64,000 bases of DNA from Limnothrix sp. FACHB-406. Its GTDB lineage: Bacteria; Cyanobacteriota; Cyanobacteriia; CACIAM-69d. Below are positions 1-7,471 of this stretch, in pieces (the first letter of the stretch is position 1; every line of letters starts with the position of its first letter). Location of the stretch: contig NZ_JACJSP010000003.1 of NCBI RefSeq assembly GCF_014698235.1, positions 1-64,000 of the forward strand, written 5' to 3'. The position numbers and the translations under genes are program-made. The notes under the pieces were generated by a model. That model did not search any database and was not told the DNA's origin. It saw only the letters and a list, made by a program, of their open reading frames with translations.

Positions 1-47
1 AGACGACTCATGAGCTGGGTGATACTTCGGGTAGGTCTAGCCTAAAA

Positions 48-100
48 CCGAATTTAGAGCTGCCAAGTCGGCTTTAGCTTCTCTTTATGAATTAGCTCTA
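48..100 (-). repeat. Solo IS-end or mini-inverted-repeat copy E1
   Basis: Read on the minus strand this stretch starts AGAGCTAATTCATAAAGAGA and ends GGCAGCTCTAAAT, so its ends are inverted AGAGCT/AGCTCT boxes. The same roughly 50-bp unit occurs at 6828-6888 and 18866-18918. The first box resembles the right end of the IS5-type remnant at 2908-3227 (AGAGCTGATTTATAAAGA). It directly precedes the truncated acetyltransferase. I infer a leftover end, or a small non-autonomous derivative, of that IS family. Confidence 0.6.
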
Positions 101-379
101 ATTGGCCCTCGGGTCAGCATTTTGACGGCAACCCACCCGATCGACCCGGATTTGCGGCGATCGGGTCAGGAATTTGGCAAGCCGATCTCGATCGGCAATA
201 ACGTTTGGATTGGCGGCGGCGCGATTATCAACCCCGGCGTAGCGATCGGTGACAACGTGGTGGTTGCTTCCGGTGCAGTGGTTACCAAAGACGTGCCCGA
301 TGGTTACATCGTGGGCGGTGTCCCCGCCAAAATCATTCGACATTGCACCGAAAATTCGCGTGAAAGTCGGATTTCATGA
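101..379 (+). pseudogene. 3' fragment of a maltose/galactoside-type O-acetyltransferase
   Basis: The frame is open from the edge of the IS-like repeat and encodes a left-handed beta-helix C terminus. It reads [13 protein letters not shown], then hexapeptide repeats such as [15 protein letters not shown] and [21 protein letters not shown], ending GGVPAKIIR. This is the acetyl-CoA-binding end of the Maa/LacA/NodL family, normally about 185 residues; only about 92 codons remain. The N-terminal half, including the catalytic His region, is missing. The break falls exactly at the repeat, so insertion or deletion there disrupted the gene. A TTG at 122 could start a short product, but function is unlikely. 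Confidence 0.75.
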
Positions 380-501
380 ATCAAAATTTCGGTTTTGGTG
401 CTCAATCGCGATCGCCCATTCTATCGGTTTTTTTCGTTGCTGTAATACCGAATCAACTTTTTCAGTTTGCTCTAACAGGTTTGTTCCACTGCTGGTACTT
501 A

Positions 502-951
502 TCAACTAGTTTCCTCTTCTTGAAATGGGTTTGCGTACCACTGTACGTACCACAGTTCTAAATCCTCATCATCTGGATAGTCCTCATACTTTGGAATATG
601 AATCTGGTAAGAATCTTGAAAAAACAAATTGAGACTGCTATCTTTCAAAAATTCATATCCTGTGAATACGCTTTGATTTAACGGATGAAATAGATTGCAC
701 CATTCTTTGAATCTTGGCTTGTAATCAATATCTTCATGATGTGGGCAGAAGGAGGCATCTGTAATCAGTTCTCCATGCTGCATGAATGACCAAGGTGGGT
801 CAATCCAAATGTAACCTTTCCTCTTTAACTGGCCTCTTTCTTCAAATCTGATTTTGATTGAATTACAAGCGATCGAGTGGGAGCAATTTTTCCCAACAAA
901 ATCTCTCAAAATTGGTTCATACTGCTGTCGGTCACTAACGGTGTAATCCAA
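502..951 (-). CDS. Hypothetical protein, 149 aa
   Basis: I do not recognise this protein. It is acidic at the C terminus and rich in aromatic residues (WIDPPWSFMQHGEL, LELWYVQWYANPF), with no signal peptide or membrane segment. Its DNA is clearly more A+T-rich and poorer in CGATCG motifs than the core genes, which fits recent acquisition. It lies next to the integron-cassette remnants and shares their strand, so it may be a cargo gene, but I see no clean attC site at its 3' end. Acidic, Trp-rich small proteins of this sort are often immunity or antitoxin proteins; that is only a suggestion. Confidence 0.6.
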   Translation of the reverse strand: MDYTVSDRQQYEPILRDFVGKNCSHSIACNSIKIRFEERGQLKRKGYIWIDPPWSFMQHGELITDASFCPHHEDIDYKPRFKEWCNLFHPLNQSVFTGYEFLKDSSLNLFFQDSYQIHIPKYEDYPDDEDLELWYVQWYANPFQEEETS

Positions 952-1360
952 TTTTCTGCCTCATTCCCAGCGCTACAGATATGCTAACAACCTTCCATCT
1001 TCGAGCTATTAACCTTGACGACTGACAAGGGATCTGCCAGACACGTCTATAACCTTACCGATCGCCCTGAAAACGCCACAGCCCCAGCCCAACAGCGCGA
1101 TCGCCCGTTTCGCCAGGTTCTCAGCCATCAAACCATTGAGGCTCATCAGACGATCGGCTCCAGCATTGCACTCGTACCGCTGGTCACGATCAACAACGCA
1201 TCACTGCCGAAGAGGCGATCGAACGCTGTGCATCATCCACCGCAAGATAACGACCCAAGCTCAGCGACCCGGCGCACGGGGCGTAACGATTGCACACTAG
1301 GTGTCATAGTTTGTAACTTCCTCACTTTGGCCTCCAACTCTCCGGCAAGAATCGCCCTAA
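952..1360. other. Intergenic stretch with a half attC site
   Basis: I see no convincing gene. A plus-strand open frame crosses it from 1015 but runs into the antisense of the next cassette gene and shows no family features. The only recognisable feature is the attC-like half site at 1248-1295. Confidence 0.5.
1248..1295 (-). repeat. Truncated attC site (left half only)
   Basis: About 48 bp nearly repeat the left half of the complete attC at 1690-1782: both carry TAACGACCCAAGCTCAGCG followed by ACCCGGC and an ACGATTGCA segment. The matching right half is absent and the core box reads GATAAC rather than RYYYAAC. It lies downstream of the cassette gene at 1361-1672, where that cassette's own attC is expected. 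Confidence 0.55.
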
Positions 1361-1672
1361 CTACGCGAAAACGTCTTCGCCGTAGGCTCTCGCAATCGCG
1401 GTGTCGAAACGGCTGGCAAACTCGCAGAACTCCTGCCCCCAACCACTGCTCACACTGACCTCCTGGATTGGGCCGGCGGGAAGAAACAAAAGCTCAATGT
1501 CGGAACGCTTGGGTATGTCGCCAGACTCAATGCGAGAAACAATGCTGTCAATCTCTCGAAGTGCTGCCGGTGCATCCTGCCATGAAGACCAATCAAAGTT
1601 ATTGTCGGGCCGCGAAAGGAACTGGCGCACCTCTCGGAGAACCTCAACCAACTGTTGGTGCTTGGAATTCAT
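1361..1672 (-). CDS. Integron cassette-encoded hypothetical protein, 103 aa
   Basis: This small acidic protein (start MNSKHQQLVEVL, end YGEDVFA) belongs to no family I can name. Its first half is predicted helical and carries WSSWQDAPAALREID; the middle has a short hydrophobic LLFLPAGPIQEV. It reads on the minus strand, like the other cassette genes. A complete attC lies 18 bp upstream, belonging to the preceding cassette, and an attC half site lies downstream. That makes it a cassette cargo gene. Such genes often encode stress or defence functions, but nothing in the residues shows which. Confidence 0.6.
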   Translation of the reverse strand: MNSKHQQLVEVLREVRQFLSRPDNNFDWSSWQDAPAALREIDSIVSRIESGDIPKRSDIELLFLPAGPIQEVSVSSGWGQEFCEFASRFDTAIARAYGEDVFA

Positions 1673-1689
1673 AGAGACGTGCGAATGAC

Positions 1690-1782
1690 ACCTAACGACC
1701 CAAGCTCAGCGACCCGGCTCGCGGGACGCCACGATTGCAACCGGAGCGCGATGGCCGGGGTCGCTGCAGCGCATGGTTAGGC
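1690..1782 (-). repeat. Integron attC site, 93 bp
   Basis: The outer boxes are ACCTAAC (RYYYAAC) at 1690-1696 and GTTAGGC (GTTRRRY) at 1776-1782. The inner arms CAGCGACCCGGC and GCCGGGGTCGCTG pair with one extra base on one arm, the unpaired base that marks the bottom strand in attC recombination. The stop codon of the upstream hydrolase lies inside the GTTAGGC box, as is usual for gene cassettes. This is the best attC in the window. Confidence 0.85.
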
Positions 1783-2511
1783 GGCATGGGTGATGACCTC
1801 ATCGGCTACCTCATTTAGTGTGGTCGCCACCTGCTCCGGCCGCTCCAGCATCGGATAGTGGCAGGTGTCCAGCGATACGACTCGGACATCCGCGCCCAGA
1901 TTGGCCGCCATGCGTTCCTGAAACTGCGGAGATAATGCTCCCCGGTCACGCAGGCACTGGATATAAGTGCAAGGTGCCGGAGGCCGTCCGTTCCAACGCA
2001 GCGGCTCAAGCACCAGTGACCTCGACTCCGCCGTGAACCGGGTGCACGCCGCCTGCACCCGCCGCGCATCCAGACCGTTGAGCATCGTCCGCTCCGCCAT
2101 CCGTGGTGACTGGGTAAATACCGGACCGCTGCGCCACAAAACAACGCGGCTGGCCACGCGCATCAGGAACGGAAACGAACCAGTAATCGAAACACCCGGT
2201 TGTGGCACCGGCCCGGCGATGATCACGAGGCCAGCCACTCGCTCTGCCAAACTCTCCGCCAGCGCCAGTACCACCGCCGCGCCCAACGAATGCCCGACGA
2301 GAATAAGCCTCGGTTGCTCCGGCAACTCTGCCCGGATGCTGCGGACACACTCAGCAAAACTCAATGAGCACAAGTCACCAGGTCGCTCCCCGTGCCCAGG
2401 CAAATCAACCGCCAACGCAGGCCGACGCAGGTGCGGCCTGACCTCATCCCATACCCACGATCCCGCATGTCCCCCATGCACCAGAACAAATATGACCTGC
2501 GATGAACTCAT
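1777..2511 (-). CDS. Alpha/beta hydrolase fold protein (integron cassette cargo)
   Basis: The protein has the alpha/beta hydrolase plan: an oxyanion-hole motif VLVHGGHAGSWVW near the N terminus, a nucleophile elbow GHSLGAAV with Ser, and a late His in DTCHYPMLERPEQVA. It resembles small-molecule esterases and the salicylate-esterase-like family; the substrate cannot be told. I chose the ATG at 2511 because it immediately precedes the conserved strand; an upstream start at 2553 would run into the attC. At 244 aa it is full length. Its stop overlaps attC 1690-1782 and its start follows attC 2541-2626, so it is a complete gene cassette. Confidence 0.85.
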   Translation of the reverse strand: MSSSQVIFVLVHGGHAGSWVWDEVRPHLRRPALAVDLPGHGERPGDLCSLSFAECVRSIRAELPEQPRLILVGHSLGAAVVLALAESLAERVAGLVIIAGPVPQPGVSITGSFPFLMRVASRVVLWRSGPVFTQSPRMAERTMLNGLDARRVQAACTRFTAESRSLVLEPLRWNGRPPAPCTYIQCLRDRGALSPQFQERMAANLGADVRVVSLDTCHYPMLERPEQVATTLNEVADEVITHAA

Positions 2512-2540
2512 GGTGTTGAAAGTGTGATGCGCGTAATGCC

Positions 2541-2626
2541 GCCTAACGACCAAGATAAGCGGCAGCAGATAACTTGCGCAACTCTACCAAAATCTCTCAA
2601 GTGTCCGCTTCATCGACTTGTTATGC
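2541..2626 (-). repeat. Integron attC site, 86 bp
   Basis: The left box GCCTAAC (2541-2547) matches RYYYAAC. The right box GTTATGC (2620-2626) is close to GTTRRRY with one departure. The inner arms AAGCGG (about 2556) and CCGCTT (about 2605) are complementary. It separates the acetyltransferase fragment from the hydrolase on the minus strand. Two sites in the same orientation at cassette spacing support an integron cassette array. Confidence 0.7.
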
Positions 2627-2646
2627 AGTTGCCCACGGAACCCATC

Positions 2647-2901
2647 TCAAAAACATCGATTACCATGCTGATCTACAATTTCTGCGCCTAGCCGATTATA
2701 AAAATGAAGCCCACGGGTATTCCGGGCATCAGCATTCCAAGCAAGATGGGTACAGTCATTTTCCTTAGCAATTTGAGCTAATTGAACCATTAATGCTGCT
2801 CCTGCACCCTGACTTCTCATCTTGTCATCCACATACAGATCATCAAGCCAAATACTTGGCTGACCGGCAAATGATGAGTACCTGAATCTGTCATTCAACA
2901 C
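2647..2901 (-). pseudogene. GNAT acetyltransferase, 5'-truncated cassette gene
   Basis: The remaining 84 residues are the C-terminal two thirds of a GCN5-related N-acetyltransferase. They include a beta4 strand IWLDDLYVDDKMRSQGAG with the acetyl-CoA pyrophosphate loop (RSQGAG) and the late LHFYNRLGAEI motif. Family members are about 150 residues, so roughly 60 N-terminal residues are gone. The break coincides with the left edge of the IS5-type remnant near 2905. An in-frame GTG at 2901 is probably not the native start. The gene's attC (2541-2626) survives downstream. Confidence 0.75.
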
Positions 2902-2907
2902 TTCTGA

Positions 2908-3204
2908 GAGAAGCTATCTCGGCTAGAGGTTATTTGGGTTGATCAGGGGTATTCCGGGAAAAAGTTTGCGGATGCTGTGAAGCGTGTGTGTGGCGAGAGT
3001 GTGCGAGTGGAGGTGATCAGCCGAATCGGTAAAGGGTTTGAGAGGTTGCCCAAGCGGTGGATTGTCGAGCGGACGTTTGGCTGGCTAAACCGATTTCGGC
3101 GATTGAGCAAGGACTATGAGTTGTATTCGGAGACGAGTGAAGGGATGATCTATGGCTGCTTAATGCATTTGATGGTGAAACGATTAGCGGGGATGGCTGA
3201 TTAA
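2908..3204 (+). pseudogene. IS5-family transposase C-terminal fragment
   Basis: The in-frame translation from 2908 includes VIWVDQGYSGKKFADAV (the second catalytic Asp region) and WIVERTFGWLNRFRRLSKDY, which carries the catalytic Glu of the DDE triad in the Y/V-ERTFGW motif typical of IS5-family transposases. The N-terminal two thirds, with the first Asp, are missing. It cannot act alone. Confidence 0.85.
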
Positions 3205-3227
3205 TATTGTCTTTATAAATCAGCTCT
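2908..3227 (+). mobile_element. IS5-family element, right-end remnant
   Basis: This stretch contains the last third of a DDE transposase followed by the IS right end, whose minus-strand reading is AGAGCTGATTTATAAAGACA. The left part of the IS is missing; the sequence passes directly into the truncated GNAT gene. On the right it joins a Uma2 reading frame that lacks its own 5' end. One deletion or insertion event therefore damaged two neighbours. The same end sequence recurs beside the CRISPR array at 18921. Confidence 0.8.
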
Positions 3228-3229
3228 TA

Positions 3230-3676
3230 CATGGCCACATTTGTAGCACCCTGATGATTTTATTGGGGAGTTATATTCGGAGCCAAAAACTGGGATTGCT
3301 CTTTGACCCCAGCACTGGCTTCAAGATGCAAAATGGCAACAGACGATCGCCCGATTTAGCCTTTTTTGCCAAAAACCAACTTCAAGGACTCACCACCCTA
3401 CCCACCGGTTTTCTCGAAGTCGCACCCGACTTAGCCGTTGAGGTATTATCGCCAGGAAACACCGTCGAAGAAATTGACGGGAAAATCACGGAATATTTTG
3501 CTAACGGTACAAGCTTAATGTGGGTGATTAATCCACAGCAGCGCTATATTTTGGTTTATCGATCGCCCCAAGAACCCGATCGCCTTCTTAAAACAGCCGA
3601 TCGCCTCGATGGTGAAGCGATCATTCCAGATTTCAGCCTCCCGATCGCTGAACTATTTCAAGAACTTGATTTTTAA
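3230..3676 (+). pseudogene. Uma2-family (DUF820) nuclease-fold protein, 5'-truncated
   Basis: Uma2 proteins have a PD-(D/E)XK fold, are about 190 residues and are very abundant in cyanobacteria. Here the frame opens at the IS junction (HGHICSTLMILLGSYI) and keeps the core: SPDLAFFAK, then PDLAVEVLSPGNTVEEIDGK with the Asp/Glu pair and Lys, and the tail WVINPQQRYILVYRSP. About 40 N-terminal residues are lost. An ATG at 3254 could start a 140-residue product that still holds the putative catalytic residues. I treat it as a damaged gene. Confidence 0.7.
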
Positions 3677-3703
3677 TGGCTTTGGATAGCCACATTGTTT
3701 TGC

Positions 3704-4597
3704 ATGATGCAGCATTTGTCCCAAGGGGTTTTGAATGCTTGGATGACCTGTCCGCGACAGTTTCAACATCTCTATTTGGATTGTTTACTGTTGCCGGCCA
3801 ATCCCCACCAACAGGAACGAATGGTTTGGGGAAGTCGATTCCATTGGCTGATGCAACAATCCATTCAGAGCCGTGGAACGGACTGCAAACTCACTGAATT
3901 GGGGGCTGAATCGGCGGCCAAGATGTCCTTGGTTTTGCAGGCAGAAGAGGATGCGGAAGCCCAAGCGCTCCATCAAGCGGTCGATCGCACTTGGGATAGC
4001 CTGCGCCAGTGGTGGGATCAATCGGGAGCCAGCGATTGGGAACTGGATGCGGAACATCGCCGCACTTGGGTGATGGGCGATCGCCTACTCACTGTGGTGT
4101 ATGACCTATTGGCAACCCGGCCCACGGAAGCGCAGATTTTTGATTGGAAAACTCACGCCCAACCCCTGTCGCGCGATCGACTGCAAGAGGATTGGCAAAC
4201 TCGTTTGTATCTTTTTGTGTTGGCGGAAACGAGCCATTTACCGCCCGATCGCCTGGCCATGAGCTATTGGTTTGTCCGATCGCCGGCCGCTTCGACCGCC
4301 GCCAACGGGCCGGAGTTGGCTTGCGAAACGTTTGCATACAGCGCCGATTGGCACCAATCAACCCAAGCACAATTGCTGGAGATGGGCCAAGCGATTGATC
4401 AGGCGATCGCTGCCTATCACGGGGGGCAGGCGCTGCCACAATTGCCGGCCCACAGCCCCGCCTGTCGATCGTGTTCCTTTGCCAGCCGTTGCGGCCGATC
4501 GCCCTCGGTGGCGGAATCGGCCGTGGCGGCTTTGCCTTGGACGTTGGCGGAACCGCTCGATCGCCTGTGGGACGCGATCGAGGAAATCCCGATTTGA
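3704..4597 (+). CDS. PD-(D/E)XK (RecB/Cas4-like) nuclease family protein
   Basis: Predicted iron-sulphur RecB-family nuclease, about 297 aa. The N terminus has a single Cys in WMTCPRQFQHLYLD, and the C terminus has a cluster CRSCSFASRC; these four Cys match the 4Fe-4S ligands of Cas4/AddB-type nucleases. The middle has IFDWKTH (D-x-K of the active site) followed by DWQTRLYLFVLAE, the Q-xxx-Y motif. An in-frame TTG at 3695 precedes the ATG pair at 3704/3707. It stands alone, 22 kb from cas3. Similar solo genes are common in cyanobacteria, so a role in repair or RNA/DNA end processing is likelier than CRISPR adaptation. Confidence 0.75.
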   Translation: MMQHLSQGVLNAWMTCPRQFQHLYLDCLLLPANPHQQERMVWGSRFHWLMQQSIQSRGTDCKLTELGAESAAKMSLVLQAEEDAEAQALHQAVDRTWDSLRQWWDQSGASDWELDAEHRRTWVMGDRLLTVVYDLLATRPTEAQIFDWKTHAQPLSRDRLQEDWQTRLYLFVLAETSHLPPDRLAMSYWFVRSPAASTAANGPELACETFAYSADWHQSTQAQLLEMGQAIDQAIAAYHGGQALPQLPAHSPACRSCSFASRCGRSPSVAESAVAALPWTLAEPLDRLWDAIEEIPI

Positions 4598-4928
4598 ATT
4601 GGGCTTTTGAATTGGATTTTAGAATTAGCTTTTGGAATTAACTTTTGAAATTTTTTGGAATTTGATGCCAACTGATCGGGCCTGAGTTGGGTCTCAGTTG
4701 GGTCTGATCTGTCCTGGCCCCAATCGGCTCAGGGCCGTTGGCTGCATCCCGATTTGACAGCCCGGGAGCCGCTCGATACGGTAGAAGAAAGGCTCGAAGC
4801 CTCAAACCCGCCGCCGGATCCTTGGTTTCGGCCCGGGGCATCAATGAAATTTGGGAAAATTCGGGAATTTAACATTTCCCCAAGCTTCCCCCCCTATTTC
4901 CTTTAGCTGGTGTGAGTGGTTGCGTCCC
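4598..4928. other. Intergenic, degenerate tandem repeats
   Basis: After the nuclease stop, the unit TTTTGAATTGG-like repeats five to six times with drift (4600-4665), then GAGTTGGGTCT repeats twice (4684-4704). No gene is visible. This is one of several such locus-specific repeat tracts in the window. Confidence 0.5.
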
Positions 4929-5051
4929 ATGGATGTGAAATTGATTTTGGCGGTGTTGACCGGTTTGTTTACGGTGGCTTGCCTGTTTTTTGGCACGCGC
5001 AACGGGTTTTACGACACGGATAACTATCACGGCAACGGTTCGGCTCACTAA
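4929..5051 (+). CDS. Small single-helix membrane protein, 40 aa
   Basis: The sequence starts MDVKLILAVLTGLFTVACLF, a single hydrophobic helix, followed by FGTRNGFYDTDNYHGNGSAH. The glycine/histidine-rich tail after an FGTRNGFYDT motif looks like a conserved cyanobacterial micro-protein, similar in size and plan to small photosystem or thylakoid subunits. I cannot assign it to a named subunit. The ATG at 4929 directly begins the helix; the frame is open upstream to 4851. It precedes the metallo-hydrolase by 50 bp on the same strand and may be co-transcribed. Confidence 0.65.
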   Translation: MDVKLILAVLTGLFTVACLFFGTRNGFYDTDNYHGNGSAH

Positions 5052-5101
5052 CGAAGGGCGATCGGCCCAGTGGCGGCCGATCGATCAAGGAACCCAAACC
5101 T

Positions 5102-6802
5102 GTGACCGAGCTAGAGTGCTTGCCCTATGCCGTGGGCCATGGGGGCGAAGGGATGTGTCTGGTGGTGCGATTGGGAACCCATCGCGTCATGTTGGATTGT
5201 GGCTTGCGGAGCCTGTCGCCCCTCCTGGGTGAAGCGTGGGATCATCCAAACCCCATCCGACCGCGATCGGGCATGGTGGGCTGGGGCCGAATGCCGGCCG
5301 ATTGGGTGGTTTGCAGCCATGCCCACCGCGACCATGCACGCGGCTTGCTGAAGCTCCATGAGCAGTTTCCCCATTTGCCGATTTTTGCCAGCGGCGAAAC
5401 AGCCCAACTGTTGCCCACCAATTGGCTCGATCGCCCTCTGGAGTCAATTCCGCTGTTTTGTCAGGCCCTTCCTTGGCGATCGCCCGTGGCCTTGGCTGAT
5501 GATTTGACGGTGGAGTTGTTGCCCGCTGGTCATTTGCCGGGAGCGGCCCTCACTCTGTTGCGATACCAGTCCCGGGCCGAATCCCGCAGCAATCGATCGC
5601 GCGAATATTGCGTGGCTTACAGCGGGGATTTTTTCCTGTCTAATGGCCGGTTGGTGGAAGGAATGCCCCTCACGGAGGTGCGCGGCCTTGCGCCGGATGT
5701 GTTGATCGTGGAGGGATCCTACGGGGTGGCCCGCCGATCGCGTCGTCGCCGCCAGGAAAATGACCTCGCGGATCAGGTCAGCCAAGCCCTGGCCCAGGGG
5801 CGATCGGTGCTGTTGCCCGTGCCGCTGTTGGGTCTGGGCCAAGAACTATTGATGCTGTTGCGCAGCCACCACTACTTCACGGGGCGCGAGTTCACCATTT
5901 GGGTCGATCGCCAGGTGGCGGCCGGCTGTGATGCCTATTTAGCAATTCTCGATCGATTGCCGGAGTCGGTGCAGAATTTTGCCCGCCATCAAAATCTGTT
6001 TTGGGATGATCGGGTGCGGCCACTTGTGCGGCGGCTGTCGAGCGATCAAAACGGGCCCGATTTGGCCCTGGAAGGCCCCTGCCTGCTGTTGGTGGATGAT
6101 GATTTGCCCGTGGCCCAACTGTGCGATCGCTTCTGTCAGACAGGACGTTGGTTGGTGTCTGTGCAGGCGGCCGCGGGTGGCCGGTTGGAAGCCGAACCTC
6201 TCCGCAGCCCCCATGAGGGCGATCGAATTCTTTACAGCACCTATGAACTGTCGGAACATTCGGACGGCTTGGGCACGCTGCAACTGATTCACAACATGCG
6301 CCCTCAGCATGTGGTGTTTGTCCATGGGGGCATTGATCATTTGTCGGGTTTGGCGGCCCTGGATGAACTCAACAGCCGCTACCAAATCCATTGCCCCAGT
6401 GCGGGTGCTGCTTTGGAGTTGCCGATCGGGGAAAGCTTTGCCCAACCGGCCGCCCCGATCGAGCGATATGAAGGGGAAATTAGCACCGGAGAGGGAGCCG
6501 CCACGGTGCATCTGCCTGATGCGATCGTCCATAGTCCCCGCTGGAAAGCCTTTGCGGAAACGGGGCTGGTGGAAGTGCGCTGGCAGGGATCGGATTTGGT
6601 GTTGCGAGGCATGTCCCCTCGGGAAGTGCTCGATCGCAACACCGCCTGGCCCGACACGCCGGACTTGATCTGTTGCCAAACTTGCCAATTTTATCGGGGG
6701 CAACATTGCCGAAATCCCGCCTCTCCTCTGGCCGATCGGCGTGTGGCTCCCGATGGTTGTTGTCCGGTCTATGCCAGCAACAGCGATCGACAGCCTACCT
6801 AA
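5102..6802 (+). CDS. MBL-fold beta-CASP metallo-hydrolase with C-terminal Cys cluster
   Basis: This 566-residue protein has the metallo-beta-lactamase zinc motif CSHAHRDHARGL (HxHxDH), then PAGHLPGAA and YSGDFFLS, followed by a beta-CASP domain ending SEHSDGLGTL and HVVFVHGG. That arrangement is shared by RNase J and CPSF-73-type nucleases acting on RNA or DNA. The last 50 residues hold a Cys-rich tail (ICCQTCQFYRGQHC, GCCPVY) that could bind a zinc or Fe-S centre and is absent from classical RNase J. The start is GTG at 5102. Substrate unknown; RNA processing is inferred from the family. Confidence 0.8.
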   Translation: MTELECLPYAVGHGGEGMCLVVRLGTHRVMLDCGLRSLSPLLGEAWDHPNPIRPRSGMVGWGRMPADWVVCSHAHRDHARGLLKLHEQFPHLPIFASGETAQLLPTNWLDRPLESIPLFCQALPWRSPVALADDLTVELLPAGHLPGAALTLLRYQSRAESRSNRSREYCVAYSGDFFLSNGRLVEGMPLTEVRGLAPDVLIVEGSYGVARRSRRRRQENDLADQVSQALAQGRSVLLPVPLLGLGQELLMLLRSHHYFTGREFTIWVDRQVAAGCDAYLAILDRLPESVQNFARHQNLFWDDRVRPLVRRLSSDQNGPDLALEGPCLLLVDDDLPVAQLCDRFCQTGRWLVSVQAAAGGRLEAEPLRSPHEGDRILYSTYELSEHSDGLGTLQLIHNMRPQHVVFVHGGIDHLSGLAALDELNSRYQIHCPSAGAALELPIGESFAQPAAPIERYEGEISTGEGAATVHLPDAIVHSPRWKAFAETGLVEVRWQGSDLVLRGMSPREVLDRNTAWPDTPDLICCQTCQFYRGQHCRNPASPLADRRVAPDGCCPVYASNSDRQPT

Positions 6803-6827
6803 ACAGCAAATGTTGTTGCAGATATTG

Positions 6828-6888
6828 TTTAGAGCTAATTCATGAAGAGAATCTAAAGCCGAGGTTTTCAATCTTGGCAGCTCTAAAT
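6828..6888 (+). repeat. Solo IS-end copy E2
   Basis: TTTAGAGCTAATTCATGAAG at the left and GGCAGCTCTAAAT at the right bracket a unit related to E1 (48-100) and E3 (18866-18918). It has a 9-bp internal insertion relative to E1. It runs directly into a fragment of the CRISPR repeat (GAGGATTGAAAC, 6889-6900). Confidence 0.65.
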
Positions 6889-6975
6889 GAGGATTGAAAC
6901 AGGTATTTGGGGTCATCACCCAGCCCGGGGGCCGGGCGCTGCGCCACGGCCCCCGGGCTGGGCGAGGATTGAAAC
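6889..6975 (+). CRISPR. Orphan CRISPR-repeat fragments, inverted arrangement
   Basis: Three pieces of the type I-C repeat found at 18950-21423 lie here: the last 12 nt (GAGGATTGAAAC, 6889-6900, plus sense); a 16-nt spacer-sized gap; about 26 nt in minus sense (6917-6942); and then about 33 nt in plus sense (6943-6975), ending AGGATTGAAAC. The two larger pieces face each other and form a GC-rich palindrome over about 6920-6964. No spacer of normal length is present, so this is a rearranged remnant rather than a working array. Confidence 0.8.
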
Positions 6976-7353
6976 AAACTACGCGGGATACCGCATCAAG
7001 GAATTCTTCATGTTGCGGCGAGGCTTGACCAGAAATTGCAGGCCATAGTCCTGCCACAACTGATGAGCTACCGCTTTTGAGACATAGTTTCAGTCAGCAA
7101 ACACTTTGCCCCAACAGTCTTTACAGTAAGTTGCGTACCGGTTTGCGGCCATCGGTATTGCCAGAAGTTAAGCAGCAGTCGAGCAGTTCACCTTGGTCAT
7201 TGACCACCAGATGCAGCTTGAGACCAAAGAACCAACCCATAGAGGTTCTGCCCCAGGCCGCTAACTCCTGAAACACCTGATGCTGGTGAGCACATTGGGG
7301 GCGACAAAGCAGCAGTCATCGATTTTGCAGAACAGAGCTTCTAGACTAAGCAT
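6976..7353 (-). pseudogene. IS982-family transposase relic
   Basis: Minus-strand translation in shifting frames gives MLSLEALFCKIDD (family N terminus), MGWFFGLKLHLVVNDQGELL followed by a GNTDGRKPVRNLL motif, and DYGLQFLVKPRRNMKNS. These are characteristic IS982 blocks. There is an internal deletion after about residue 25 and at least two frameshifts or stops. The 3' end is replaced by CRISPR-repeat sequence at 6975. Not functional. Confidence 0.75.
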
Positions 7354-7471
7354 GACGGGGTTGGGCTGAGTGTTGTTTTGGTTAATGCCTCAGCTTAACC
7401 AGTCCCGTCTTTCCTTCGCTCCCCTTAGCCCGAATTCACGTTCGGATTAGGGGTGGAGTGTGACGGCCTGG

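Noticed and set aside
1015-1458. A 147-codon plus-strand frame in the cassette region
   Set aside because: It overlaps the attC half site and the antisense of a better cassette gene, has no ribosome binding site and is Arg/Thr/Ser-rich like random GC-rich sequence.
3704-4597. The PD-(D/E)XK nuclease as the missing Cas4
   Set aside because: It has Cas4-like Cys and DxK motifs but is 22 kb from cas3, is longer than Cas4 (about 200 aa), and belongs to a RecB-like family widespread in cyanobacteria without CRISPR linkage.
5939-7057. A 372-codon minus-strand frame overlapping the beta-CASP gene
   Set aside because: It is antisense to a well-supported gene and continues through CRISPR-repeat and IS982 relic sequence. 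Its composition is that of a shadow frame.
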